Shown here: piece after piece, positions 1-7,294 of the stretch
How positions within the stretch are numbered: position 1 is the first letter of the stretch
Layout: every line of letters begins with the position of its first letter
Assembly: GCA_025997795.1 (NCBI GenBank)
Contig: BNVB01000052.1
Coordinates: forward strand, 1-17,413
Source: Spirochaetia bacterium
GTDB lineage: Bacteria; Spirochaetota; Spirochaetia; Treponematales; Breznakiellaceae
Reading direction: 5' to 3'
DNA: 17,413 nucleotides
Made by a program: the position numbers and the translations under genes
The notes under the pieces: model-generated
Told to the model about the DNA's origin: nothing
Seen by the model: the letters and a program-made list of their open reading frames with translations, nothing else
The model's database searches: none

Positions 1-51
1 GGCCACATGGCTTCCAATATATCCGGCGCCGCCGATTACAAGTATCTTCAT
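1..51 (-). CDS. galE: UDP-glucose 4-epimerase, N-terminal fragment (cut by window edge)
   Basis: Only the first 17 codons lie in the window, and they read MKILVIGGAGYIGSHVA on the minus strand. This is the classic start of GalE-type extended short-chain dehydrogenases: a first beta strand and then the GxxGxxG NAD-binding turn (GGAGYIG). The family interconverts UDP-glucose and UDP-galactose in the cytoplasm and supplies galactose for surface glycans. The ATG at 51-49 has an AAGGGG ribosome site about 7 nt upstream. It starts 44 nt after the ABC-F stop codon on the same strand, so it probably belongs to the same transcript. Other NAD-dependent sugar epimerases or dehydratases start in a similar way, so the exact substrate cannot be settled from 17 residues. 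Confidence 0.7.
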   Translation of the reverse strand, partial: MKILVIGGAGYIGSHVA

Positions 52-95
52 AATACTGCCCCTTTACCAAGTATACTTGAGCAGGCGGGAAAATG

Positions 96-2216
96 CTATG
101 CCAGCCGTGCCTGTTCCAGTTCCGCCGCCTTGGCTTCCCAAACGGCGGTTTTTGTTTCCAGTTCCCCCATAATGTTGTCCAGCTCCGCTTTAACGGCCCT
201 GGCCTGTTCCCCCTTTGAATAACACTCCGGTTTTGACAGTTCTTCTTCCAGCCGGGTTTTTTCCGCCTCCAGCTTTTCCAGTTCCGCAAGAATTTCTTCC
301 TCCTGCCGTTCCAGCCGCCGCAAAAGAGTCTGCCGCTGTTTTGTCATTACCCGCTGTTCCCCGGCTTTGATCAGGATTACCGGCGGCAGACTCTGCGCAA
401 AGTCCGGTTTACTCGAAGTACTGGACAGACTTGCAGAATCCGCGGCATCCATTCCAATCCCCGCGGCATCCATCCCAATCCCCGCGGCATCCATTCCAAA
501 ACCCGCGGCGGCAGTTTGCCCGATTGCCTCCGGTAAGACCATATCCTGTTCAAGCCGCTCCAGGTAGTAGCCGTAACCGCCGTAAAAGAGCCGGGCCGTT
601 GAAGGGCCAGGCGCCGAAGGTCCGGCGGCGGCCGAAGCGGAAAGCTCCGGGGCCCGGAGTTCCAGGGTTTTGGTAGACAGGGCTTCCATAAAGGCCCGGT
701 CGTGGGACACAAAGATGATCGTTCCGATAAATTTCTTGAGTGCATCCAACAGCACATCCTTGGAATGAATATCCAGGTGATTCGTTGGTTCGTCCAAAAC
801 AAGCAGATTTACCGGCCTAAGGAGGAGCCGGAGCAGGGCCAGGCGGCTTTTTTCACCACCGGAAAGAACAGCCAGGGATTTATACACATCGTCCCCGCGG
901 AACAAAAAAGCCCCCAGCATATCCCGGACTCTGGGAATAAGGGCCGTGGGGGCAGCGGCTTCCATAAACGAAAGAACACTCTCGCTCTTGCCAAGTTCTT
1001 CCGCTGAATCCTGGGAAAAGTAACCCGGCACAATTCCGGCGCCGTAACTGACGGTTCCTTCGTAGGTCTTTTCCGCCCCGCCATTACCGGCAATGATGCG
1101 CAGCAGGGTTGTTTTGCCGGCGCCGTTTTTACCCGCTACCACGAGCCGCTCCCCGGCATCGATGGTTAGGTTAAGGCCCGCCAGGACCTGCTTTTCGCCA
1201 TAACGGCGGCCAATGTTTTCCAGGGTCAGGGCGATACGGCCCGAATGGGGAGCGGGCGGAAAACTGATGCTTATCTTTTTAAGTGATTCGGGAATTTCCA
1301 CCCGTTCCATTTTTTCCAGTTTTTTGATCCGCTCCTGAACCATGGCGGCCTTGGAAGCCTTGTAACGGAAACGCTGGATTAATGCCTCGGATTTTGCTAT
1401 TTCTTCCTGCTGTTCGGCATACCGTTTTAAAAGACTTTCCAGTTCCCCTTCGCGGGTTTTTTCGTAGGCCGTATAGTTTCCCGCATAACGTTTAAGTGTA
1501 CCCTGAAAAATTTCGTACACTTCGGTAACACAGGTGTCAAGAAAATACCGGTCGTGGGATACCAAAAGATAAGCGCCGGAAGAACGTTTTAACCAGCTTT
1601 CCAGCCAGGTACGGGCTTCAATGTCCAGGTAGTTGGTGGGTTCGTCCAAAAGCATAATATCGGGATTTTCCAGCAGCAGTTTTGCCAGAGCGATACGCAT
1701 CTGCCAGCCGCCGGAAAAACTGGCACATTGTTTGTCCAGATCCGGGCGGGAAAAACCAAGGCCCCCAAGGATCTGTTCAATTTGTTCTTCCCTCCGGTAG
1801 TAGCCCGAATCTTCTACGGTCTGGGAAAGCCGGTGGTGTTCTTCCACCATGGCAGTTACCGTTTTGTCGTCTGCCGCGGCAGATTCCAGCCGTTTCCCTA
1901 ATGTTTCCATTTCTTCAAGCAGGGCGGCGATATTTTGATAGGCGGTCTCCGCCTCTTCCCGCAGGGTGCGCCCGGCGGCTCCCGTAAAGGCCAGCCCCGA
2001 TTGGGGAAGGTAGGAAATGCGGCAGCCCCTGGAAACAGAAATTTCCCCCGAATCGGGAGGGCGTATCCCGGCAATAATCTGCATCAGCGTAGATTTACCC
2101 GATCCGTTTACCCCCGCCAGGGCGGCGCGGGAACCGGTACTAAGCAGCATATTTGCCTTGTCAAGGATATCCCTGTCCGCAAAGGCCAGGGATATCCTGC
2201 TGCACTGAACCTGCAT
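96..2216 (-). CDS. ABC-F family ATPase (ribosome-associated type, YdiF/YheS-like)
   Basis: A 706-residue protein with two ABC ATPase domains and no membrane segments, as in ABC-F proteins, which act on the ribosome in translation or antibiotic protection rather than in transport. Domain 1 has Walker A GVNGSGKST (35-43), signature SFSGG (166-170), Walker B with DEPTNYLD (191-198) and switch SHDR (220-223). Domain 2 has GKNGAGKTT (362-370), LSGGEKSR (451-458), DEPTNHLD (475-482) and SHDR (504-507). The charged helical linker at about 240-315 matches the P-site tRNA-interaction motif region. Residues ~625-706 form a Glu/Lys/Leu-rich coiled coil like the C-terminal domain of YdiF/YheS. Between domain 2 and the coiled coil lies an Ala/Gly/Ser-rich insertion (~525-610) with a 7-residue repeat, which makes it longer than the usual ~640 residues. 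It follows the SH3 lipoprotein gene by 13 nt. The family is certain; the subfamily and any antibiotic role are not. Confidence 0.95.
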   Translation of the reverse strand: MQVQCSRISLAFADRDILDKANMLLSTGSRAALAGVNGSGKSTLMQIIAGIRPPDSGEISVSRGCRISYLPQSGLAFTGAAGRTLREEAETAYQNIAALLEEMETLGKRLESAAADDKTVTAMVEEHHRLSQTVEDSGYYRREEQIEQILGGLGFSRPDLDKQCASFSGGWQMRIALAKLLLENPDIMLLDEPTNYLDIEARTWLESWLKRSSGAYLLVSHDRYFLDTCVTEVYEIFQGTLKRYAGNYTAYEKTREGELESLLKRYAEQQEEIAKSEALIQRFRYKASKAAMVQERIKKLEKMERVEIPESLKKISISFPPAPHSGRIALTLENIGRRYGEKQVLAGLNLTIDAGERLVVAGKNGAGKTTLLRIIAGNGGAEKTYEGTVSYGAGIVPGYFSQDSAEELGKSESVLSFMEAAAPTALIPRVRDMLGAFLFRGDDVYKSLAVLSGGEKSRLALLRLLLRPVNLLVLDEPTNHLDIHSKDVLLDALKKFIGTIIFVSHDRAFMEALSTKTLELRAPELSASAAAGPSAPGPSTARLFYGGYGYYLERLEQDMVLPEAIGQTAAAGFGMDAAGIGMDAAGIGMDAADSASLSSTSSKPDFAQSLPPVILIKAGEQRVMTKQRQTLLRRLERQEEEILAELEKLEAEKTRLEEELSKPECYSKGEQARAVKAELDNIMGELETKTAVWEAKAAELEQARLA
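441..503 (-). repeat. 21-bp tandem repeat inside the ABC-F gene (GIGMDAA heptads)
   Basis: Three consecutive 21-bp units begin at 441, 462 and 483 with the shared core CGCGGCATCCAT, and a partial fourth starts at 504. Units differ by only one to three bases. Being a multiple of three, the repeat stays in frame and encodes G(I/F)GMDAA heptads at about residues 572-592, in the flexible linker before the C-terminal coiled coil. Such arrays usually vary in copy number between strains. Confidence 0.9.
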
Positions 2217-2229
2217 ATTTACCGCCGGA

Positions 2230-3561
2230 TTAGTTTTCTGCGCTAAAGTAGATCACAAAGGGATCCGGCGCCCGGCGGCTTACGGTACGGTTTGATACAT
2301 AAGCGGAGGGTATGTATTCCATCCGCAGGCCCTGGTTATCCATGTTATAAACAAAGATAAGGGAACTGCGGCTGCCGCTTACCGAGTTAAGCCGCAGAGC
2401 CAGGGCCCCGGTATACCGTTCTGCCATTTCGCCGCTTAGGTAGTAATCCAAATCAACGGAGCCGCTCCCCAATACCGGGCCGGAAAGCATTTCCCCCGGC
2501 AGGGCGTTAATGTCGCCCCAGTTAAATTCCCCGGAACTGCTTAGAGACAGCCTGCCATAATTGACGCTGACAAAGGATGGCCCCCGGTTGTAGAGAGCCT
2601 GGAATTTATTCTGCCGCCGTTCTTTTTCCTGGTTAACGATACTTTCTACCGATGCAGGCAGGGTAACAAAGGTTTCGCTCTGCGCCGCTCCGGCATCTTC
2701 CCACCGGACTTCCAGTACCGATTCGGAACGGAGGGTTACCGTAAGGGAAGTACCTTCAAAAATCCAGGTACGATCCCCGGTTTTGCTTATCTTCCGGTAG
2801 GGGAATTCGGTGTCTCCCCGTTCAAGGTGAATGCGCGCTTTACCGTTGGTTATGCCGGAATTAAACGAATAGTTTTTGGCAAGCGCATCTAGATCGATAT
2901 GGTTTTGGTTGATCATCGTTCCGTAAGATTCGGGATACCAGAGGCGGCTTAGAATCAGTTCCAGATCCCGGTCGCCGCCGGTATTTGCCTGGACCGGCTC
3001 GTTCCCCAGAGGTCCTGTCTCATGTTCAAACATCCGCAGCCGGTAGGAAAAACAATAACCGGTGCTGCCGCTTTGGGTAAGCACCTTGAACCAGTTTCCT
3101 TCCAGGGGCGCTCCGCTGGTACTAATTGCCTCCACCCCTTCTGCCTTTTCCAGAATTTTGATAATTTCCCCTTCTTTTAGGCGGTAGCTGCGGCGGGCAT
3201 TGTTGGCCGGTTTTTCCCGGATAGGAAGCCCGTCCTGAAGGGTTTCCGCATAGGTGACGGCATATTCGGCAAAGGAAGCGGCAAATTTTTCCGCCCCGCC
3301 CCGGGTCCGGAAAAATTCCAGATGCGGCAGGGGAACCATGGCCAGTATTTCTTTGGAACCGTCCTCTGCCGGTACCAGGGTGATCCAGGCCTGTTCAATG
3401 TTGGACCGGACCCGGACCCGGAGCACCGTTCCCGAAGGCAGCGCCGGATCATCCATGGACCACAAAAGCACCCCCCAGCCCATATTTTTCCCGGAACAGG
3501 AAACCAGAAGGAAACAAAGGTATACAAACAAAAAACAAGAGAGCCATTTGATTGACCGCAT
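2230..3561 (-). CDS. SH3-domain lipoprotein of unknown function
   Basis: A 443-residue protein with a lipoprotein signal: basic MRSIKW, a hydrophobic core, then LLVSC with Cys22 as the predicted lipidated residue. Residues ~103-178 read as a bacterial SH3-like (SH3b) domain: a LPIREKP entry motif, the middle GEIIKILEK strand and a closing WFKV...TGYCF segment. Bacterial SH3 domains typically bind peptidoglycan or mediate protein contacts in the envelope. The C-terminal ~260 residues are beta-rich, with no motif I recognise. It sits 9 nt after holA and 13 nt before the ABC-F gene on the same strand, so it is co-transcribed with DNA metabolism genes, though this need not mean a shared function. 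A periplasmic or outer-membrane-anchored location is likely. Confidence 0.75.
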   Translation of the reverse strand: MRSIKWLSCFLFVYLCFLLVSCSGKNMGWGVLLWSMDDPALPSGTVLRVRVRSNIEQAWITLVPAEDGSKEILAMVPLPHLEFFRTRGGAEKFAASFAEYAVTYAETLQDGLPIREKPANNARRSYRLKEGEIIKILEKAEGVEAISTSGAPLEGNWFKVLTQSGSTGYCFSYRLRMFEHETGPLGNEPVQANTGGDRDLELILSRLWYPESYGTMINQNHIDLDALAKNYSFNSGITNGKARIHLERGDTEFPYRKISKTGDRTWIFEGTSLTVTLRSESVLEVRWEDAGAAQSETFVTLPASVESIVNQEKERRQNKFQALYNRGPSFVSVNYGRLSLSSSGEFNWGDINALPGEMLSGPVLGSGSVDLDYYLSGEMAERYTGALALRLNSVSGSRSSLIFVYNMDNQGLRMEYIPSAYVSNRTVSRRAPDPFVIYFSAEN

Positions 3562-3570
3562 GGCTCTATT

Positions 3571-4518
3571 CTAGTACAGGCAGAGTTTAAGAACAAGGGT
3601 ATCCATAAGGATTTCTTCCCAGGCTGTCCCGGAGGAACGGAGCAGATATTCATACTCGCCAATAAGCGCCAGGGCGTCCTCTGCCAGAGGCCAGCGCCGG
3701 GAAGCTTCGTCATAATCGGCACGAGTTTTGGAAAACCCCAGGCCGATTTTTTTAAGCTCAAAGTCGTTAATGGTTCCGGAGGAACGGAGGTAGAGGTAAT
3801 CTCTAAGCTTGCGGAAACACCAAACCAGGGCGGCGGTAATGGCCTGGAAGTTATGCCTGGCCGCAGTAAGGGAGCGGACTATTTCCAGGCTTAAGGTCAG
3901 GTTACCCCGGGCAATGGCGGCAAAAAGGGTAAAGGCCGATTCTTCCCGGCTGTGGGAAAGGCAGTGTTCCACATCGGCGCCGCTTATGGGCTTATCCTTT
4001 CCCAGAAAAAGGATAAGCCGCCCGCATTCCCTTCGCAGTGCGTCGGTGTTGTTTTCTACCATTTCCAGGATCGCCCGGACGCCGCTTTCGTCGATGCGGC
4101 ATCCCTCCCGGCGAAAAAATGACTGGAGCCATTCGTTTTTTTTATTTTCAAAAAGTTCCCAGAAGATCTGTTTATTTTCTTTGGGAACGCTGTCTTCTAT
4201 ACGTTTGTCCAGTTTGGTTTCTTCCGATACAAGTACCAGGGTTGTGTTTTCCTGGAGTTTTTTGATACAGGAAGTGATACTTTCGGTTTCTTCCTTTTTT
4301 TTGAATACTTCGGCATTTTTGATAATGATAAGCCGGGTTTCGGCAAAAAGGCTGCCGTTCCGCAGTATCGAAAGGATCTCCGGCAGGGCTGTTTCCCCGG
4401 CATAAAAGACCGTTTCTTCCAGGTCCCCGCTTATGGAGGAACGCAGTTTTTTAAGGGCGTCGAGTTTTTCGCCCAGTTCCGGCCCCAGGTAGAGGAAGGT
4501 TCCCCGTTTTTCTGCCAT
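3571..4518 (-). CDS. holA: DNA polymerase III subunit delta
   Basis: About 315 residues, close to the usual ~340 for HolA, the clamp-loader subunit that opens the beta sliding clamp. N-terminal signs of the family are FLYLGPELGEKLDALKKL, then the strand LIIIKNAEVFKK and LQENTTLVLVSEE. The middle domain has WLQSFFRREGCRIDESGV with the ALRRECGRL helix, and the C-terminal collar domain has AFTLFAAIARGN through LRDYLYL. The ATG at 4518-4516 is chosen because it follows the lexA stop codon (4522-4520) by one base, giving TAGTATG, a coupling arrangement. A GTG at 4530 would add MPVS and overlap lexA by 11 nt. Neither start has a clear ribosome site. Delta is poorly conserved across bacteria, but the overall layout is convincing. 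Confidence 0.85.
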   Translation of the reverse strand: MAEKRGTFLYLGPELGEKLDALKKLRSSISGDLEETVFYAGETALPEILSILRNGSLFAETRLIIIKNAEVFKKKEETESITSCIKKLQENTTLVLVSEETKLDKRIEDSVPKENKQIFWELFENKKNEWLQSFFRREGCRIDESGVRAILEMVENNTDALRRECGRLILFLGKDKPISGADVEHCLSHSREESAFTLFAAIARGNLTLSLEIVRSLTAARHNFQAITAALVWCFRKLRDYLYLRSSGTINDFELKKIGLGFSKTRADYDEASRRWPLAEDALALIGEYEYLLRSSGTAWEEILMDTLVLKLCLY

Positions 4519-4519
4519 A

Positions 4520-5128
4520 CTAACAGGCACGGATGATGTATGCCAGTTTGCCCAGCAGCTTTACATCCTGGCTATAAATGGGATTATATGCGGTGTTTTC
4601 CGGCTGGAGCCGGACACGGTTGGCTTCCCGGTAAAAACGTTTAAGGGTTACCGCCTCGTCCACCACCGCTACCACAATATCGCCGTTTTTGGCGGTATTC
4701 TGTTTCTGGATCAATGCCGTATCCTTGTCCAGAATCCCCGCATCCTTCATTGAATCGCCCTTAACTTTAAGTGCAAAGTATTGGCGGTTTCTTTTAAGCA
4801 ACGACATATGCACCGGTATGGCGCCATCCCAGTTTTCCTCCGCCAGAATGGGCCGGCCCGCAGCCACCACCCCCAGGATGGGAACAGCCGTAAAATCCTC
4901 GGATTCCGGTTCATCGCCGGTCCTGACCACTTCCATAGTCCGGGAACGCTTGTTCTCCAGCTTGATCTTTCCCTTCTTTTTTAGGGCCGTCACATGGTCA
5001 TAGGCCCCCTTAACAGAAATGGCAAAATGCTCCGCCACTTCCCGTATGGTTGGCGGATATGAGTGGGAGCGTATATACCCGGTGATAAAGATTAACACGT
5101 CCCTTTGCCGCTGGGTAGGTTCTTTCAT
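4520..5128 (-). CDS. lexA: LexA repressor (SOS regulator)
   Basis: A 202-residue LexA. The N-terminal winged helix (1-65) begins with the standard TQRQRDVLIFITGYI and carries YPPTIREVAEHF followed by the recognition helix region KGAYDHVTALKKKG. The C-terminal peptidase S24 domain has the self-cleavage bond Ala90-Gly91 in VVAAGRP, nucleophile Ser126 in GDSM and general base Lys163 in VTLKRF, so RecA-stimulated autocleavage should be intact. It is first in the operon lexA-holA-lipoprotein-ABC-F-galE. The ribosome site AAGGA lies 7 nt upstream of the ATG, and a good promoter lies 30-60 nt upstream. LexA normally represses its own gene, so the operon may be DNA-damage inducible. Confidence 0.95.
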   Translation of the reverse strand: MKEPTQRQRDVLIFITGYIRSHSYPPTIREVAEHFAISVKGAYDHVTALKKKGKIKLENKRSRTMEVVRTGDEPESEDFTAVPILGVVAAGRPILAEENWDGAIPVHMSLLKRNRQYFALKVKGDSMKDAGILDKDTALIQKQNTAKNGDIVVAVVDEAVTLKRFYREANRVRLQPENTAYNPIYSQDVKLLGKLAYIIRAC

Positions 5129-5143
5129 GACTTTTCCTTAAAG

Positions 5144-5163
5144 TACTGTATGTCTGATTAGTA
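5144..5163. promoter_or_regulatory. Possible LexA operator overlapping the -10 box
   Basis: A 20-bp segment with TACT and AGTA ends forms a weak dyad (TACT-N12-AGTA) that overlaps the -10 box, where an autoregulating LexA would bind. It matches neither the E. coli CTGT-N8-ACAG box nor the Gram-positive GAAC-N4-GTTC box. The assignment rests on position and partial symmetry only. Confidence 0.25.
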
Positions 5164-5188
5164 TACCATGATCCTGCGGACTTTGCAA
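5160..5188 (-). promoter_or_regulatory. Promoter of the lexA operon
   Basis: Reading the minus strand, -35 TTGCAA (5188-5183) is followed by an exact 17-bp spacer and -10 TATACT (5165-5160). This places the start of transcription near 5153, about 25 nt before the lexA ATG. Confidence 0.75.
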
Positions 5189-5318
5189 GGGCAGGGACAG
5201 CAAACCTCTAATGGCGGGCATCTTGTCTTTTGTAATACCCCTTTTGTGCAGCAAATCCCACGCCTACGGCGAGTTTTTCATGGACTAAATCGTTAATTAT
5301 TGCCGTCTGACTCTGCTA

Positions 5319-5355
5319 TTGACAATGCATACTTTTTATTATAGATTATATGCAT
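5319..5355 (+). promoter_or_regulatory. Promoter and inverted-repeat operator of vapBC
   Basis: TTGACA at 5319-5324 matches the -35 consensus exactly. With a 17-bp spacer the -10 is TAGATT (5342-5347); TATAGA at 5340-5345 is the 15-bp alternative. A perfect 7-bp inverted repeat, ATGCATA (5325-5331) and TATGCAT (5349-5355), brackets the spacer and -10. VapBC-type complexes commonly repress their own promoter through such sites, so this is the likely autoregulatory operator. Confidence 0.6.
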
Positions 5356-5366
5356 AGGGGGTATAT

Positions 5367-5561
5367 ATGAGAACCACACTTGATTTAAATGAGACTTTGT
5401 TAACCGAAGCCATGAAATGGACAGGGATTTTCACAAAAACTGCCGTTATAAATGAGGCTCTTCAAGAAGTAATAGATCATAAAAAACGTTTAAGGCTTAT
5501 TGAAATGGCCGGACAGATTAAACTTGACGTTGATCTTGATAGTACAAGAGCAAGAAAATGA
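5367..5561 (+). CDS. vapB: VapB-type antitoxin
   Basis: A 64-residue protein starting MRTTLDLNETLLTEAM, followed by KTAVINEALQEVI and the basic KKRLRLIEMAGQI tail. This is the typical VapB antitoxin pattern (VapB_antitoxin/DUF2191): a short N-terminal DNA-binding strand-helix-helix unit and a C-terminal tail that blocks the toxin active site. It would neutralise the downstream PIN toxin and, as a complex, repress the shared promoter. The run AGGGGG lies 5 nt upstream of the ATG. The stop codon overlaps the vapC start by 4 nt (ATGA), as usual for co-translated TA pairs. The DNA is AT-rich compared with the lexA operon, which suggests horizontal acquisition. Confidence 0.88.
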   Translation: MRTTLDLNETLLTEAMKWTGIFTKTAVINEALQEVIDHKKRLRLIEMAGQIKLDVDLDSTRARK

Positions 5562-5941
5562 ATTATCTTGTTGATAGTTGCATATGGATTGATTTTTTTA
5601 ATCATAAGAAACATTTTGAGGCGATTTCAGAATTACTCACTAATAATATGGTGAATACCAATAAAATTATTTTAGCGGAATTAATACCAACGGCCAGAAA
5701 AAATAAAGAAAATAGTTTTTTAGAATGTTTATCAGGAATAGATATTATCCCATTAGATACAGATTGGGATGAAATAATGGAAATACAATATCAATGTATA
5801 CAATCTGGCATAAACAAATTAGGATTGTTAGATATAGTAATAGCACAGAATGCAAAACAAAATGATGTGGAAATATTTTCTACAGATAATCATATGAAAT
5901 CATTAACAAAAATAATGGGAATTAATTGCAGAATAATATAA
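5558..5941 (+). CDS. vapC: VapC-type PIN-domain ribonuclease toxin
   Basis: A 127-residue single PIN domain. The four conserved acidic positions that hold the catalytic metal ion are present: Asp6 (YLVDSCIWIDF), Glu41 (ILAELI), Asp92 (GLLDIVIA) and Asp110 (FSTDNHM). VapC toxins are Mg2+-dependent endoribonucleases that cut initiator tRNA or rRNA when their antitoxin is lost. The start overlaps vapB by 4 nt. The reading frame is intact, so the toxin is probably active. It is strongly AT-rich. The short element AACTGCGCATAAC begins 9 nt after its stop codon. Confidence 0.92.
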   Translation: MNYLVDSCIWIDFFNHKKHFEAISELLTNNMVNTNKIILAELIPTARKNKENSFLECLSGIDIIPLDTDWDEIMEIQYQCIQSGINKLGLLDIVIAQNAKQNDVEIFSTDNHMKSLTKIMGINCRII

Positions 5942-5950
5942 GAAGGGTCG

Positions 5951-5975
5951 AACTGCGCATAACACAGGGCTAAAC
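5951..5975 (+). repeat. Intergenic element copy A (AACTGCGCATAAC...)
   Basis: A 25-nt segment downstream of vapC that recurs, slightly changed, at 7316-7338 downstream of the 55-residue ORF. The two copies share AACTGC(G/A)CATAAC and then a looser CxGG-CTAxAC part. The position just after a small ORF, in the same orientation both times, resembles cassette-end sites of integron arrays, but no complete attC site is visible. Confidence 0.45.
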
Positions 5976-5998
5976 TTTTTGATGGAGGATGGGAATAT

Positions 5999-7051
5999 AT
6001 GAAGATTATAGCGTTTTTTGATACTAAGCCGTATGACAAAGCATATTTTGATAAAACCAATGAAAAATATGGCTTTCAAATACGTTATCTTGATGTGCAT
6101 TTGAATCAAGCAACCGTTTCTCTTGCAAAGGGCGCCGACGTTGTATGCGCGTTTGTGAATGATACAATAAACGCGGAAGTCTCAGAAGGGCTTGCCGAAG
6201 CGGGAATAAAACTTATCGCAATGCGGTGTGCGGGTTATAATAACATCGACCTCAAAGCAATATGGAATAAACTGCACGTTGTCCGGGTTCCCGCCTATTC
6301 TCCCAACTCCGTAGCTGAACACGCGGCAGCACTGCTGTTCTGCCTTACACGTTCAATTCACAAGGCATATAACCGGGTTCGTGAAGGGAATTTTCTGTTG
6401 AATGGCTTAACAGGGCGGAATTTGTCCGGAAAAACTGCGGGAATTGTCGGCACGGGGAAAATAGGGAAAATTACGGCGGCCATTCTGCGCGGTATCGGTA
6501 TGCGTATCCTGCTCTATGATAAATTTCCTGATACAGCGTGGGCCGCATCGCTTAACGGCGAATATACAAGTTTTGATGAACTCTGCACAAAATCGGACGT
6601 TATAAGTCTTCATGCACCGTTAAGTGTCGATACCTTTCATATCATAAACGACAGAACTATTGCGTTAATGAAAAAGGACGCGATCATTATCAATACCGGA
6701 CGCGGTGCACTCATTGATACACAGGCTCTGGTTAAGGCATTAAAACACAAAAGCATCGGAGGCGCGGGGCTTGATGTTTATGAAGAGGAGGAGCTTTACT
6801 TTTTTGAAGACTGGTCCGGTGAAGCGTTAGAAGACGATGTACTGGCGCGTTTGCTTACTTTTCCAAATGTGATAATAACAGGTCATCAAGCGTTTCTTAC
6901 GGATGAAGCGTTGACTGGTATTTCTGATACAACATTGGGAAACATACATCACTTTTTTGAAACCGGAGAAATGCCCAATGAGATTTGTTATCAATGTGCG
7001 GATGTTGGCACGGCAAAGTGCAGGCATGAACAGAACAAACCGTGTTTTTAA
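5999..7051 (+). CDS. ldhA: D-lactate dehydrogenase (NAD-dependent, LdhA-like)
   Basis: A 350-residue D-2-hydroxyacid dehydrogenase, closely patterned on E. coli LdhA (fermentative reduction of pyruvate to D-lactate, regenerating NAD+). Landmarks are RCAGYNNIDL (76-85), VRVPAYSPNSVAEHAA (95-110), Rossmann motif GTGKIG (151-156) and NAD-selecting Asp174 in LLYDKF. Catalytic Arg235 (INTGRGALID), Glu264 region (LDVYEEE) and His296 (GHQAFLT) are also present. The family normally ends near the PNE motif (~327 here); this copy continues for 23 more residues with four cysteines (C330, C333, C341, C349). A GGAGG ribosome site (5984-5988) lies 10 nt before the ATG. It sits between a TA pair and an orphan ORF, with GC content between that of the TA genes and the housekeeping genes. 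Confidence 0.93.
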   Translation: MKIIAFFDTKPYDKAYFDKTNEKYGFQIRYLDVHLNQATVSLAKGADVVCAFVNDTINAEVSEGLAEAGIKLIAMRCAGYNNIDLKAIWNKLHVVRVPAYSPNSVAEHAAALLFCLTRSIHKAYNRVREGNFLLNGLTGRNLSGKTAGIVGTGKIGKITAAILRGIGMRILLYDKFPDTAWAASLNGEYTSFDELCTKSDVISLHAPLSVDTFHIINDRTIALMKKDAIIINTGRGALIDTQALVKALKHKSIGGAGLDVYEEEELYFFEDWSGEALEDDVLARLLTFPNVIITGHQAFLTDEALTGISDTTLGNIHHFFETGEMPNEICYQCADVGTAKCRHEQNKPCF

Positions 7052-7126
7052 TTCTGTATAAAATATTGACTAGATCTAAATAGGCATATTTACCGTTTCG
7101 CATGGCAAATCCATTGGAGGTATTAA

Positions 7127-7294
7127 ATGACGAATAGCCCATTAGAAAACGCTTTAAAAGAAACATGGGAAAAAAAGGAAAAATTCTATGAAGACACTAA
7201 AGGTCTAAGCATGATTGAAATTCTAGAAAAAATTGAAGGAAAAAAATTCAATTTAAAACATAAAAATAAAAAATTATTAGAACCCGTAGAATAA
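7127..7294 (+). CDS. Small hypothetical protein (55 residues)
   Basis: A 55-residue ORF starting MTNSPLENALKETWEKKEKF, very rich in Lys and Glu, with a DTKGLSMIEILEKIEGKKF core that should be helical. It has a strong GGAGG ribosome site (7116-7120) 6 nt before the ATG, which argues that it is a real gene despite its size. Composition is strongly AT-rich, like the TA genes nearby. I do not recognise the family. Size and charge would fit an orphan antitoxin or a small cassette protein, but no motif proves it. A possible -35 (TTGACT, 7066-7071) lies between ldhA and this ORF, without a good -10. Confidence 0.6.
   Translation: MTNSPLENALKETWEKKEKFYEDTKGLSMIEILEKIEGKKFNLKHKNKKLLEPVE

Noticed and set aside
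3809..4405. 198-residue plus-strand ORF
   Set aside because: Antisense shadow of holA, without a ribosome site or recognisable domain.
5262..5279. Terminator CGCC-TAC-GGCG followed by a T run
   Set aside because: The stem is only 4 bp and no gene ends just upstream on that strand.
5216..5292. Short plus-strand ORF (MAGILSFVIP...) between lexA and vapB
   Set aside because: About 25 residues, with no ribosome site, promoter or recognisable motif.
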